Positions 23,560 to 36,424 are shown, counted from the first letter of the stretch. The stretch is DNA of 64,000 bases from Phoronis australis (GCA_002633005.1 NMRA01000185.1:279921-343920), one strand, 5' to 3'. A program made the numbers and translations. The notes: generated by a model not told the origin, from the sequence alone.

Positions 23560-24705
23560 AATATGTGAATATGGCAATTAACTGAATGAAAGACTGTTCG
23601 AAAATAAGTTTGATTGTGAGAGTACTAGCATTTGTTTGAGATGGGAACAGTTACAGACATCACTGGCCTCCTAAGGTGTCCCTCTATGAGCAAAGGGTAC
23701 TTAAAGCAAAATGACTTTGATGCCTTGATGGTGGTTTAATCAGTGTGAGGCATAATTTGCCGAAAAGCTTCAGACATACACCGCGTATGGCAACCTATGG
23801 GATGGCCACCATTTCTACTGGGACCAGTTGAGACGGTGGTACTGTTTACAGTATTTTGGCCACTTGTACTGATTAAGGTCTGATTTGAGAAATGCGAGTG
23901 TTACTGTCTCTAGCTGGCCCGAGTAGAGACGGAAGATTTTTCGCGAATTATGCCCCACACTGTTTAAAACATTAAAGTCATGTTGTTATAAGTACCTTTT
24001 GTGTACACACGGACACCTTACTGAGCTTTTTAGAGACTGCCGATGTCTTTAATTCCTCAAACTCAAACAAATACTCTCATAATCAGATTTTTTTCTTCGT
24101 GCAGTCCTTTGTTCAGTTGCCCAAATCAGCAACTGGCCACTCTTAACACTGCACGCTGTCCTGGCAGTCGTGATGAAAATAGGAGCTTTACCGTCTCTAC
24201 CATGACTACTGCCTGGGGCCAGCTGGAGTCTGCTGGAGACGTAAACAGTGACCACCGTCTCTAGCTGGCTCAGTAGAGACGGTGTAGCTCCTATAGGCGC
24301 TTCATACGCCGGGAGCTTTTTGGCGAATTATGCCTTACACCGACTAAAACATCAGTCACGTTGTTATAAATACTTTATGCGCATAGAGGGAACCTTATAA
24401 GGCCGTCGATGTCTTTAATTCCTTCCAACTCGAACAAAAATTCCTGTTATCAAACTTTTTCTACGAGCAGTTCCTCGTTCAATTCCCAAAATCGGTAACT
24501 GAATGAAGGACTTCTGAAAAAAAGTTTGATAACGGAAATATTTGTTCGAGTTGGAAGGAATTAAGGACATTCACGGCCTCCTAAGGCTAAGGTTTCCCTC
24601 TATGCGCAAAAGGTACTTAAAACAACGTGACTTTGATTTTTTTTAATCAGCGTGAGGCATAATTCTCCAAAAAGCTTCTGGCGTATGAAGCGCCTATAGC
24701 CATGG
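23560..24705. repeat. Compound inverted repeat, four related arms
   Basis: A unit of about 200 bp is present as forward (23570-23790), reverse (23930-24140), reverse (24295-24490) and forward (24500-24690). The last pair forms a large hairpin around 24495, with AACTCGAACAAAAATTCC opposed to GGAAATATTTGTTCGAGTT. Each arm carries GGCATAATT-type and AATTCCTTCCAACTCGAAC-type motifs. Segments with TAGAGACGG lie between arms. This looks like nested foldback transposons. Confidence 0.8.
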
Positions 24706-24723
24706 GAGTTTCACCGTCTGTTG

Positions 24724-25540
24724 TTCAACTAGAGATGATCACTGGGTAATTGTTTACAATATGATGACATTGACTTACACAAATGATTTTGGTATCTTTC
24801 GATTCCTTTCAACGTTATCTTTTCAAAAATACACAGAAATTTTTCCTACCCCGTTCCCTTCATATTTTAGCGTGAAATTTCTGCTCGCACTATTTCCCGG
24901 TACACGGTAGTAATACCGCCATGTTGAATGGAAGAAGTCACCTGGCGGTCAAAAAATGAACTAATCTACAGACTTCTGCAGATCGTCGCTTTTCATAAGG
25001 TAAAATTGACCGAGACCCTTCTATCCCCGCCCGAGTTACAGTCCCAAGGGTTTGAATTCGAACCTATGGTGACCCTGGTACGCACTTGCTAGAGCACGAG
25101 TCTGCGAAAAAGCGGAAGTTGTTTTTAAGGTCCATATTGGTGAAAATCATGGTATTACTTCAGACAATTTCGTGAAAAAACGGTCAAATGGTCACAAGTA
25201 TAAAAAAATTGAAAAAGGTGAAATGCTGCAACTTGTTCCTCCATATTATGTCAGGAAAACTTTAGTGGGAATCTCACGCGGGCAAAAAAATTCAGAATCG
25301 ACGATGCCGTTTCATTCATTAACAACAGGTGTCGCAGTAATCTTGAGTAGAGCTAACATGGCGGAGTCAACCGAGAAATAGTGCAAACCGAAATTCAACT
25401 ATAAAATTCGGAAGAAACGCAGTAGGGGATACATTTTTGGAAAGATAACGTTGCAAGGAATCGAACGATACGAAAATCATGTGTGTAGATCAATGTCATC
25501 ATATTGTAAACAATTACCGATCACTGTCTACTCAACTACT
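24724..25540. mobile_element. Foldback/MITE with about 230-bp terminal inverted repeats
   Basis: The left arm (GGTAATTGTTTACAATATGA, then TGACATTGA, ATTTCGATTCCTT, CAACGTTATCTTT) is mirrored at 25300-25540 (AACGTTGCAAGGAATCGAAC, TCAATGTCATCATATTGTAA). The central 350 bp contains no protein-like frame. Confidence 0.85.
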
Positions 25541-25663
25541 GGAGACAGTGTCCGTTTCATCAACTAAACAACGGGCCCATTATTCAGTGATTGCCTGTTT
25601 CTCCAAATCAGGGACCGCTATACCCGACCAGGCAGTGCTCGGTGTCGGTAGTCCGGCCTCCCG

Positions 25664-25799
25664 TTCAGTAACGCTAGGACCTCGCTAAAAAGCAAGACTT
25701 CGTGAGATTACGTGAGATATGGCCGAGTATTTTAAATGAGAACACGTGACTTTGGCTCGATTTTAGCTAAGTCCTAGCGTAGGTTCTAGCGTTACTGAA
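25664..25799. mobile_element. 136-bp MITE, family A, copy 1
   Basis: The ends TTCAGTAACGCTAGGACC and GGTTCTAGCGTTACTGAA are inverted. The interior GAGATTACGTGAGATAT..TATTTTAAATGAGAACACG is shared with 54915-55044. Confidence 0.88.
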
Positions 25800-25992
25800 C
25801 GCACGCCAGGACTGGACTCGAGCTTCAGCAATTCTAGATGAATCACTGCAACAAACAAGATTTTCATGGGCAAAAACTGCACTTACGACTTGGCCATTAG
25901 TACCAGTATCTTGGTTATCAATCCATACACTGCTTATACGGCGAGAACAAACACTGTGCAACAACTCTAATCCAAAACTCGCTTAATCAGCT

Positions 25993-26010
25993 GCCATTTT
26001 ACCGGAAATG
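25993..26010 (-). promoter_or_regulatory. ETS plus YY1-like motif, possible promoter of the HIT-like gene
   Basis: The minus strand reads ATTTCCGGTAAAATGGCAGC: an ETS core (CCGGAA on plus) followed by AAAATGGC, a pair typical of TATA-less start regions. Its orientation fits the minus-strand gene whose start-codon exon is at 21422. Confidence 0.35.
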
Positions 26011-26940
26011 CAGTTGGCAGCTTGTTGTGCTTGAACTTGGAATTACACTGAACCTCAAGATCGGTAAGCGTGAACTTGGAAGGTAACGGCAATCGGTGGA
26101 GCGACCAGCACCGATCTACTTCAGTTAGTTTCTAAAAGGTCGACTGTTCGTAGCCGATAAAAATATTTGCAGCGCTGTGTACTTTTTCACTCGTTCGAAT
26201 CGCATACGAGAGAACCATGGTGACAACTTGTAGAGAGTGAAACACGAGAGAAGAAGATAACTATACTGCATGAGTGAAACCGCACAAATCTACAAACTTA
26301 CAACTCATCGCTTACTTCTTATAACCCAAAGAATTTATCAACAAGAAGAATTCGCTGAAAAATGTCAAAGTCCAAATTTAAAAGGCTCAAACAGTTAGTT
26401 TGCTTGGTTGGGATTCCTTGCGGATATAGACTCGGAGTCGAGACCGGCCGGCGGCAGAATCTCCGGCACCCATGCCAAGTTTTAGCGTTAGGGGACCATT
26501 TTTATAGGCTTATTCGCCCGCGATGTTCCAAATTACGCTAAGTTCCATATAAGGAGTTGACCATCTTACACCCCTTTAAAATATAATAACACACTGCTGA
26601 GTAGCTTCTGGAACTAAACTGACGACTCGTCTTGCACTCATGACTCCATCAATAGACGACGCTCCCGTCACACAATGCTCAGTAAAAAGCAATCAGGAGA
26701 CACTTGTTGCTCTGACAGTATAAACCTTTTTTGTAATTTTTGGCCTCATAATCATCCATTTTCCCGGTATAAATTATGTCGCAGAATCCCTCAGAGGAAA
26801 ATGTGACAGTTAATCAATTATTATTTGACGATTAAGATCCGGCGGAATAGGTGACGACAGTCAAAAACTTTACTTTTGTTTACCTTACCTTACTTTACTT
26901 TAAAGTGGTTTCCAGTGCAATTTTTATCAACTTGAACTAG
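26011..26940. other. Intergenic, nothing recognised
   Basis: I see no exon, tRNA or clear repeat, apart from a short CTTACCTTACTTTACTTT run near 26885. Confidence 0.4.
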
Positions 26941-26944
26941 AGAA

Positions 26945-27353
26945 TATTTTACGTGACACGCGATTGCGCTCTCGTGTCACGACGGTCCGGCAGCCATTAA
27001 AAAGCGTCCTCACGTTTGCTGGTAAGTTAATTCTTTTATTTCAGTATCTATTTTCTGGCGCATACGTGTATTAGCCGTTATTAAAATAAATTATCATTCA
27101 TTGTTTATAGAGAGTTCACTTCACAGTATTTATATCATTTTGTATGTTCCAGACGGACATTCGTCTTGCTCAATAAAGCACTACACTCCGAAACCCTATA
27201 GTCGTCCGCCTAAGCATAAAACCGGCTTGTTGTCTTACTCACCCAATTATTCCACTTCAAAGTTATGATCTGAATAGGACTTGATTTAACTCTCACAAAT
27301 ATATAGTATTCGTTGATTCAAATGTTTTCTTTTACTTAAGCCGAGTTGTTCAA
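26945..27353 (+). mobile_element. Possible LTR of the adjacent retroelement
   Basis: A hairpin ACGTGACACG..CGTGTCACG, a possible splice pair and CAATAAAGCACTACACTCC near 27170 look like the promoter/R region of an LTR, just upstream of gag-like sequence. No second copy was found, and the assembly gap cuts the 3' edge. Confidence 0.35.
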
Positions 27354-27474
27354 NNNNNNNNNNNNNNNNNNNNNNNNNNNNNNNNNNNNNNNNNNNNNNN
27401 NNNNNNNNNNNNNNNNNNNNNNNNNNNNNNNNNNNNNNNNNNNNNNNNNNNNNNNNNNNNNNNNNNNNNNNNNN
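27354..27474. other. Assembly gap (121 N)
   Basis: Undetermined bases between the LTR-like segment and the gag-like fragment. Any primer binding site would lie here. Confidence 0.99.
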
Positions 27475-28760
27475 TACTAGAAATTACCCGAGGCCGGTTA
27501 TTGCCTATGTCCGTCAGAGCACTGGAAATGCCGTCAACTCCGTGCCCATACCCAGGACTTCATATACAACCGGAGAAAACGACGTGGGCCTGGCAATCGA
27601 ATTACTACATGGCCTCATCACACAGCACCACAGACCCCGTGTGCCCGTGCCGCCAAAGCGGGAAAGAGTCAGCCCGGCGCCCACACTAACGACAGAAATC
27701 AGCGCCACAGACTGGCAATACTTCACAACAAGATGGAACGAATATGTCCAGGCCACTGGTATTTCAGGGACAACAGAAGTGCTACAACTATTAGAATGTT
27801 GTGATGAGAAATTCGCGCATTCTGTGCACGTGTACGAGGTCAAGCAACGATCTGCCATTACTCTTGTCTTCCATGCCCATCATGTAATGCAACAGTAGAC
27901 TACACAAATTCAATCATCACAGACATCGTATTAAGTCAGGGCCTCGCAGATAAAGATATCCAGCTAGACTTACTAGGCGACACAAACCAATCTCCTGACT
28001 TGACTCCTTCGTCGAAAAGAAAAGAGTCGGGAACTGAAAGCGATCGGCCACACGTCTCGCTGGTTCCCATCAGATAAACGCAAGCAAACGTAGCCCGCAT
28101 CAAAAGCAAATAAAAGATTCGCACACCAAGGCACCTTACAGGCCTTTATTAACAAACAAACCTACCGACAACAACGAGATCTGCTCTTAAATTGGCCAGT
28201 CAGGCTGACACGGAAAAAAGCACCAGCTCGCATCCGCCAAATCCACTGCCGAGCATTTGGACACGATTGTGAAAAATGCCACATAAAAAACCACCTTGCC
28301 ATCATGTGCCGAGGGAGGTCGCCGTCCCGAAAACTTTAGAACCAACACCCATCAACGCATCCTTTGACCAGCTGTACACTGTCTCTAACAAACAACAGAT
28401 CTCCTTAGACCGCCAAATCTTCGAGACCTGGTTGAAGAACAAATCTATGTCACAACCCACTATAACACTAGACATGAAGCTTGCCAAAACTGACTATTAA
28501 CAGTTTATTGGGCACTCAATCCAACATCACCAAAGCTCAAGTAACAAAAATAGAATGCATAGCAGACACAGCCGGGATGCCAAAGCTGTCTGTCCGACGT
28601 ACATATCCTCAGCTACCTTGGCCTGTCTGAGACCAACCTGATACCAACCAGTAACTATGAGCATGAAAGTGGCAAACAATGGCAAAATCAAGATCCTAGG
28701 AGCAATAATCGTCCACCTATCTAGTATCAACAACCCGGACCACACCACCGAGCTTTGACT
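27475..28760 (+). pseudogene. Decayed LTR-retrotransposon gag-protease fragment
   Basis: The plus strand encodes, in shifting frames, a gag core (ISATDWQYFTTRWNEYVQAT, then GISGTTEVLQLLECCDE, about 27690-27815), a segment with SQGLADKDIQLDLLGD (27925-27980), a zinc-knuckle-like C-x6-C-x2-C pattern around CEKCHIKNH (28240-28310), and remains of a retropepsin-like region with SYLGLSETNLIP (28600-28650). Pattern and order fit Ty3/gypsy-type elements abundant in marine invertebrates. Stops and frame changes occur throughout, and no reverse transcriptase or integrase follows. It is a dead 5' fragment. Confidence 0.75.
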
Positions 28761-29621
28761 TTTGCATGTGACTGCCTTACAATGAGTTTTGGTTCAATTG
28801 ATTTTGTTACTTGTGACCTCGTTTGCTGTGGTTTGATATACTCCTGAATCGAAACGTTAGACTCATATGTAAATAAAGAAGTTAACGACAATTGTGTTAG
28901 GTTTTCTCAGTACTACTGTATTTCCCAGAATCGTCGTATTTGTTATTTTTTCTAGCAGTGGGCTCAAATGCAATGGCGAATTATAATTCCAGGTACTGTT
29001 TGCACTTGGCAGGATCAAAGAAAAATGTCAAGGCGAACCAGAATTCAAGGTACTTGAAATATTTTGGAAATTTGTACAGTAGCTAACCAAATGTTTATTT
29101 AGTGTGTGGCTCCAGGATTGAGACAGTCAAATCCGGCTGACTATGAATTATGCGAAATGACAAGGAATAGTTAACGTTAAATATGCGAATATTTTTCATG
29201 TTATGAGCGCATGCATTTGACCCGTGAAAGTTCATAATAGTTTAGCTCTTCCAAAGAAGGTAAATAAGACTATTTTGCGGCAAAGTGAGGCCACACTAGC
29301 TCCAGACCTAAGTGGGCTGCGACTGCGCAGTAGGCAGATGTCAAGAGTAGAGCTCCACTCTGTTCCTTAAGTAGTCTTTTTCTGTTAACTGTGTAAAGTT
29401 GCGACAGAAAACACTAAACTGGGAACAGTAATCTTCGTCATCATTCACACTGACTTACATTTCTTTTATCTCTTTGTCATTAGTCGCTAGTCATTGACTA
29501 GAGTCGTATTTCAAAGACTGAAGACTGGGATACTTTTATGTGTGAAAAAGTGCTTTTGCAGGGTCGATTTACCGCGCCATCCTGTGTCGGCACTCGGCTA
29601 ATGTGTTCTTCCTAAGACGAT
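28761..29621. other. Intergenic / possible leader of the small gene
   Basis: Nothing recognised. ATGTAAATAAAG near 28868 could be an old polyA signal for the retroelement. Confidence 0.35.
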
Positions 29622-29956
29622 ATGTCTTCGGTTTCTGACTCTTCTGAACGTGGAGAATGGGCGTCGTTGAATAGTCGCCTCGAAAAAAATGTTGCAGATC
29701 GCCTGTCAAGTATCTGTTTCAAAATGTATGAGTTGCAACATCGGTTTTCTTATTTGAGCATGTGCCAGCCTTGCCTGTTCTCCGCTCGTTTCTAGAACTT
29801 CACACGCCCTCATCCAAGCAATTCTTGACTAACATATTCTACGCCCTGATCACCTTCGTTGTCGGCTACAAGCTTCGGCTGGAACAAGAGAGCCTGACAA
29901 AATGGTGGATACGCACCATAAGCAAACCAATGGAACTGCTGCTGAATAGACGCTAG
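29622..29956 (+). CDS. Candidate small membrane protein, two exons
   Basis: An ATG at 29622 opens MSSVSDSSERGEWASLNSRL. The frame must shift to enter a second open stretch, and a 61-nt GT-AG intron (29710-29768, gtatct...tgtgccag) does so exactly, with exons 29622-29709 and 29769-29956 giving 91 residues. The second half has one hydrophobic helix (FLTNIFYALITFVVGYKL) followed by a basic C-terminus ending KPMELLLNRR. AATAAA at 30236 lies 280 nt after the stop. I do not recognise the family. It could instead be a one-base-frameshifted retrocopy or a chance frame. Confidence 0.4.
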
Positions 29957-30235
29957 GATATAGCGACTCGTTGAATTCTTATACATGTAGCTGATAAGGA
30001 CGCTTATTGGTTCATATTATACATTTTTATTGATGAATGCCATTGGATATCTAAAATTATTGATTATAATCACACAGTAAAGTACATTTGTACATAACTG
30101 TGAATTTTTAAAATTCAATTTTGCCAGAGTTAATGTTAGTCACATTGTAAACTTGTTGTTATGAACGAATATGACCACGTAGCGGTCAAATACTATGTTT
30201 TCAATACTGCTGTATTATAAACCAAGATGAATATC

Positions 30236-30242
30236 AATAAAA
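30236..30242 (+). terminator. Polyadenylation signal for the candidate small gene
   Basis: AATAAAA follows ATGAATATC downstream of the 91-residue frame. It is the only good hexamer in this stretch on the plus strand. Confidence 0.35.
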
Positions 30243-30894
30243 TGAATTGCCACGTAGCAAGAATAACCATTTTGAACAACCCATTTGGGAGTTCGGGTGC
30301 GCGCAAGCAGGGGCTCGTCGGGGGTGAATAAAGAACGCATAGGCCCTGAACAAACTGAACAAACCCCGTAAAGTTTAGTCAACAGGTCTGCATGCGAGGC
30401 CTCTGCGCTGTGCGCGCATCTGCCGAAATTCTGGTTATTCCCGTGCCCTGGTCCCCCCTAACTAAAAATCCTGGATCCGCCCCTGGCAAAGGGGTTATTT
30501 TCGCCAGCAATTAGTTCTTTAGCCAATCAGAAGCCAGCATTAATTTCTGTAACAAATATTTCTTCATACAGCTAGCTGACTGGCTACTAAGAACATGACC
30601 GCCCCACCCAAAACAGGACCGCCGGAGACCGAACATGACCGCCGGAAAAAATGTAGTTATTAATGCCTTTGTGTGATACTGCGGATTATGACTGCTAGCT
30701 GTGTAAAGGCTATTAACCTATCGCAAGCTCCACCTCCTTGCGTAATGTCGACTAACAAACAATGAGTTTTACCCGGCAACGTCTTGTTTGTCGGGTAAAA
30801 AGGCGGCTTGGAAACAAAGGTGTGCCAAGAATAATGAGTTCTAAATGGTCAGTTAATCCGTCACTCAAAATCCTGGCGATAGGTCAATTGTCAA

Positions 30895-31125
30895 AATACA
30901 GCTTGGTAGCACTTCGTGTTGAGCTCCGTTAGACCCCGAAATTTCCCGCTGCCCGGGGAGTTCTGTTCGTTCCTTCGTTGTGAAACATATAATGTAGAGC
31001 TAGCGACCGGCTCAGGCGCATGCAAAATCTAGGAGTCAATCAACACTCACCTTGCAGGTTGCAGCCGCTTGAGTGAAAAACAATCTAATGAACCTCATTT
31101 CCGTGCATAATTGTTCGCATGTTTC
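30895..31125. mobile_element. Fragment of the 1.5-kb element family, copy 3
   Basis: It shares CTCCGTTAGACCC(A/C)GAAATTTC, ACACTCACCTTGCA and GTGAAAAACAATCTA with 6620-6815 in the DRC11-like intron. Confidence 0.7.
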
Positions 31126-31187
31126 GTGCTCCCGATGTCAACACCATATTTGTACCGAATCTCCCACGTCCGCCCTATGTGGGGGCA

Positions 31188-31339
31188 CAGTGGCGGACTT
31201 ACGGGTGGACAAAGGGCCATGGCCCCGCTAAATTTCTCCCAGATTCCATTTGACAGTTCGCTGTGCGAATTTCTGAAATGGTAAAACCCTGGCTAATACT
31301 CGGCCTTCCCCCCAACTCAAAATCCTGAATGCGCCCCTG
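31188..31339. mobile_element. 152-bp MITE with CAGTGGCGG/CGCCCCTG ends and 5-bp TSD
   Basis: The ends CAGTGGCGGACTTA and AATCCTGAATGCGCCCCTG are inverted and flanked by GGGCA on both sides (31183-31187 and 31340-31344). It is the reverse orientation of the copy at 48552-48712, which also has a 5-bp duplication. Confidence 0.88.
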
Positions 31340-31344
31340 GGGCA

Positions 31345-32693
31345 ATCCCGGGGGGATGATGCCGTCAAGAGTCGAGTAACCGTGAACCAACACAGAGAGT
31401 AAGAATGGACCAGTGCACTGACCGGTAGCGAGGAGCTGCCTCAAGTAGCTATAGCTGAGATCTAACAGTGTGAAAATACGAAATTCCCGATGAACTAAAG
31501 CTAGTTGCTGGTCAGCTCAGCTGTGATTCACTTGAGACAGGCAGCTCTTACCCGGCTGCTCTAAGGTGAAGATTCGTTTTATTGTGACCCAGATTCGAGA
31601 AAACTTTACTTTATTATGGTCATTCTTTGAAGGAGTTTTTTAAAAGGATGAGGTCTCGAAGTCCCTTGGGGCTGTTTCAAAATGTTTAGTTGAAACATGA
31701 CCAGTCCAGTTTCTGGTGGCTGGGGAAAAGGATAGTGTGTCCCAAAAATGTACACACTTCCTGAACGCCTGGAATTCAAATTCAGTTCCCGTGGATCACT
31801 AAGATTCTGCGCGGGCCTGCTGTATGGTTACATTATGTTTTTAACGTCGGTACGTCAGTCATGACGTGCAAGCAATCAATTCAGTTTTAAAGAACAAAAA
31901 TTCATTGAGACAACCTTTCCAAGCAATGAGTTTAATTTTATTTATTAAAGGACTTTTAAACGTTTTTTTCTGTCTACGATTTGCGAGTCCGAATTTCTTC
32001 AATGTAGTTGAGAGTTATTTTAGATACGCAAAAATCGTCGAGGATCGGACTATAGAGTTTTTTCAACTTCAGGCTGCAATTAAATCCAATGAAACATCAT
32101 AAATTCTTACAAGATTAGCTTCTAATTGTCAAAAACCATCTGTGAATCTATTGATTTTCGCAGATACATAAACAAGTAAATCAAAAACCAACGAATTTGT
32201 CACAACGGATTATTATAAGCAATTTCCGCATGAATGCTTGCAGACTTTTGACGGGTAACCGGGTGAATATGGGAGATGAGGTATTCGTAATAAGGTGTGT
32301 TTTTGCTCATTTCTTAGGTACCTTTAACGGTTCACGAGGTAAACTTGAACTTCACTGACAAAAAACCGCTGAAATCTTTGTTTTTAGGAATGGGAAAGTT
32401 CTTTGATAACCCCCCTTTGATAGGCATGTACACGGTCATCACAAACAGTAGCCAGGGCAGCAGTGTTTTCCACATGTGGGAATTCCTTACAAACAACTCA
32501 CAGTAACCGTCTTCAAAAGAGATACTATTCTTGTGATACTAAGGGAAACAGTAACATTATTTTATAACTAACCATCTGAAATAGTCCTTTTTGTCATTCA
32601 CAAATAGTGGTCTTCACGTCCTTCAAACTTCCACCCTTTCGATGGCGGTAATCCTACTGTATTTTTCACATTTTTGGTTGTTTGGGTGGAATT
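31345..32693. other. Intergenic, nothing recognised
   Basis: No exon-like frame with splice context and no clear repeat. The 78-codon frame at 31866-32102 is A-T-rich and motif-free. Confidence 0.4.
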
Positions 32694-32720
32694 GCTGTGC
32701 TGTGCTGTGCTGTGCTGTGC
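32694..32720. repeat. (TGTGC)5 microsatellite
   Basis: Five perfect copies of the pentamer GCTGT/TGTGC, the same unit that builds the large satellite at 13.5 kb. Confidence 0.9.
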
Positions 32721-35700
32721 ACGAATGTTTTGTGTTTTTTATGAACTTGGAATCTCAACTTCTATCGTGAATACTTAGCAGTGTCGGATTTACATGTATA
32801 GAAGGACAAAAGGACATTTCCACCGAACTGCTCCCCGAGAGCGGGTACCGTCTGAAATGGGCTAAATATCATTAAGCTTGGAAAAAAGAGTGACAGTGCA
32901 TTCCACCGTCGCGTGGTCCCAAAACGATACAGGGAGTGACCTCCTTCAACATGACAGCGGGTTGCACGGTTTCACAAAAACCAGCAAAATAGAGCTAATC
33001 GATTCCAACATTGGGCCCTCCCTCCGTGAGCGGCCCTTTAAGAATTTGTCAATAAAAGCACAAAAAGGTGGCCACTTGAATGTCATCAATGGTCTCCTTC
33101 AAGGGCGGGGTCCCTAAATATTTTCAGATATCAGGACTAAATGCGCAGAAATTGATGCTATCTCTCAGGTCATCAATTTTTCTCAAGTAATATACAGTTT
33201 AGAGAAAAAAATAAAACGAAAGTTATCTCCGTTATATCCCTTGCCAGGGAGGGGCACCTGGAAAAATATAGCTTTTGCATTCGCAAAATTGACTTAATGA
33301 ATTTAAAAATTCAGTAAATTAGTACACTCCGCAAAAGATTCGCTTTACAAATGTTCTCGGTTTTCCGAAATATATGTATGATTGATTTCGTGCACGTTTT
33401 CAAGTGGGCTTAGGCGACCTGTGTAGCAAAAGCGGGGACGCTAACGACAATGTCCTGGTCAGGGTCATCAAATGGTAAACTATGCACTGATACAGAATTT
33501 TTCAAATGTTCTCTTGAATTTTAACTCTTATCTGTATTTCGCAGTCTTTCTTTTTTCGACTGTCCCAGGCCCCACGCCTATGTCAGTTGCCATGGTTTAA
33601 CCCTGACGCCTGAAATTTTTTTTGGGGGGAGGGCCGTGAACCCCCGGCCCCCACCCCCGCTTCCTACGGCCCTGATACTACATTCGTCGCGATTCTACTC
33701 GGGGATTCCATTGACAGGGAATTCCCCGAGTATGCATGACAAGGGAGATAAGTTTTTCTTTGGACACATAAACGAGTCGACAAATACGGATTTTCTCATC
33801 TAAAAGGAATATAGCTACCATTTTTAAGAACTTAGTCCTAACTGCTACAAAACTCATTCGAATTACAACAATGTCGAAACGTTTTTCTGCGGTTTATTTG
33901 GCGCGGATACGAACCGATATGATCTCGCGAGATCCAGCCTCATCGCCCGTTTTTTGCGGTATTTTGTAAATGTGATGCGCCATATGTGAAAGACTAGTCG
34001 CAGAGACCGTAGAGAGGGAGACGTTTCACCAAGCGAAATCTTATGTTAGCGTCTTTGCTAGTCGCCAACCGACTAGAGCGACGTCTTTCGTGAAAATGAA
34101 TATAGCTGTGCATGCACTAATAGTCATGACGTAATCCGTTACTTTTTACGATTACATACGTACAGCCAGGATTTGCTCTCATATTTGAAATCCTGTCTTG
34201 TGTTTGAGACCTTTTTACGGTACCTATAGTTTTTTAACGACATTCGCTTTCACTATTGCTATTACATGTCATGCTACGTTGTGCTGTATTGAATATTGCT
34301 TTGTGCATGTATACGGTTTTAAAGGTCACTAATGTCTTTGTATTCTCTTGCAAATAATACATTTCAATGTGGTACTCATCCTTATACAGTGTGCTCTTGA
34401 CCTTGAAAACCGGTGGCAAAATTTTGAGAAATAAAATGGGTTACCGATACCCTTGTATCTGCGTGACTAAAGTATATTGAGTAAAAATGAACATAAAAAG
34501 GCGAGGAGGTATAGAAATTTGAACTAAGAGTGCGTCATGCACTCAAATTTCATGAAAAATCAAAATCAAGAACCAAAACTGTAATTGAAATTTAACTTAT
34601 ATGTAATTCGTGCAGTACCTTCGTTTTTAAAAGTATAACAGGGGTGTACGAGACACGCTTTGGACTACACAGAAAATGCCTTGCAGTGAAGTTGAATGAG
34701 AACACAGTTCGTACATGTCATTTGTGTACATATACAATTTCAGAGAGTAATGTATTTTCGTGATGGAGGTTTTTCAGCGCATGGGGACGTCGAAATGAAA
34801 GTAGAGTACAATTTGGAATTCCCAATTCCTTCTGAAATATTTGTTTTAATATGCTAAGATATTTTGAACAGCACGTAATCTATGCAACACACCTCGAGGC
34901 GTGGCTTAACTAGAATAGAAGTACCTAGTAATTGTCCACTTCAGTACAAGTCCGCGTTTGTCATTGTCTCCAAATGACAAGTCCTGACGGTTATATACCC
35001 ACATAGGTATGATAGTTTTGATATACGTTTGCCATGACACGCTTATAGCAAAAAGTCGCAAAGCACCCACTGATAAGAAAAATTGTGTATTATATACATT
35101 GCTGCCTCGTATAACCTGCTTTTTGGAAAACTTTAGTGTTTTCTTTATAAGTATTCACTAAGAACAAAAAACTTCACTAAAAACTACATGCAGCATTCTA
35201 TAATAAATTCCAAACATTACTTACCAAATCACAATTTTTAGAACATTGACATGATTGCCTAGAATTCCTGAGGAGGTATTTCTACCTGACCACTTGACAG
35301 AGCTTTAGTCCTAGAACACCATAGTTTTCGTTGGTTTGTCGTTCAAAAATCATAGGATCTGAGTTTTGCTCAGTTGTCTTCATCAATTCGACCTGTTTAG
35401 TTCATCAAAATAATGTGCAATTTGAGCTGCATGCCGCCCGTAGCCAGGCACTGTAAAATATGTGATGGTATGTCTCGTCTATCGGCTGTTGGTTGAAAAC
35501 AAACAAAAAGGACACTTTTCATTTTTTTATTGTTTAGTCATAGAGCAAACTGATCAAAAATATGATTGAAAATTACCTGCACCCCGCAAACTAGCCCTCA
35601 GACACCTCAACAATGGCAAAAAATCAGTTACACAAAAACGGACAAAATTTACCGAATTTTGGCACTCCAGTGAAGGTTAACGGATTGAAAATTCAAAGGC

Positions 35701-36424
35701 TGTCTTCTGATAGAAAGGTTCAATGTCTACATAAACATTATAAAGATGTTTTTCTTTCCCGTTCTTTTAAGCCGCTTTAAAACAACTTCGCAAATTGAAA
35801 ATTTTTGAACCAAAATTGGCTATAGTCATGATGCTTTAACAGTCCAAAAATTCAAACATTTTGAGCATGTCCAACCACGATGTATGTATGTATGTAATTT
35901 TTTTTCAAGAACTGAGTCGCTGAACCTAGATTCGACCTTTTGGGGCTCTGGTGGAATGACCATTAAAGAGCTCCAAACATTTTCCTAGTTTTTGAGGTTT
36001 CAGTAAGCTAATATGAAATAAATACCATAAAATGTAACTAAATAAGCACCATTAAGGCCAATTTTGAAGAATTTCCAAGTTTCCCTCCAAATGTGGTAAT
36101 GGGTGGAAGACGTTTGGTCATTTGACGATCAACTACAATGACGGAACACAGCAGATCAGAAGAAAAGCTAGAACTGGACAATTAGTATGCAGACTGAGAA
36201 CAGAATGGACACGGGCATCACTCTCCAGTACTTGAAGAATCATACAATGAATTCGATTTCCTACTTAGCGAACTTTCACGAGGTTTGAGGCCGTGTGCGT
36301 GTGATAGCGACCCACTTGCCCAAGAAATGCTGCAGGCATATGTGACCTATAACCAACTGAACCAAGGAGTTGTCAATATTCACGAAATAGACACCTAGAA
36401 TGCCGGGAATTTCTTCATTATTTA
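32721..36424. other. Gene-poor region
   Basis: I see only short chance frames. A 14-bp hairpin (TACTCGGGGATTCC / GGAATTCCCCGAGTA) is at 33696-33732 and a short ATGT run near 35881. No RNA gene or transposon end was recognised. Confidence 0.4.
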
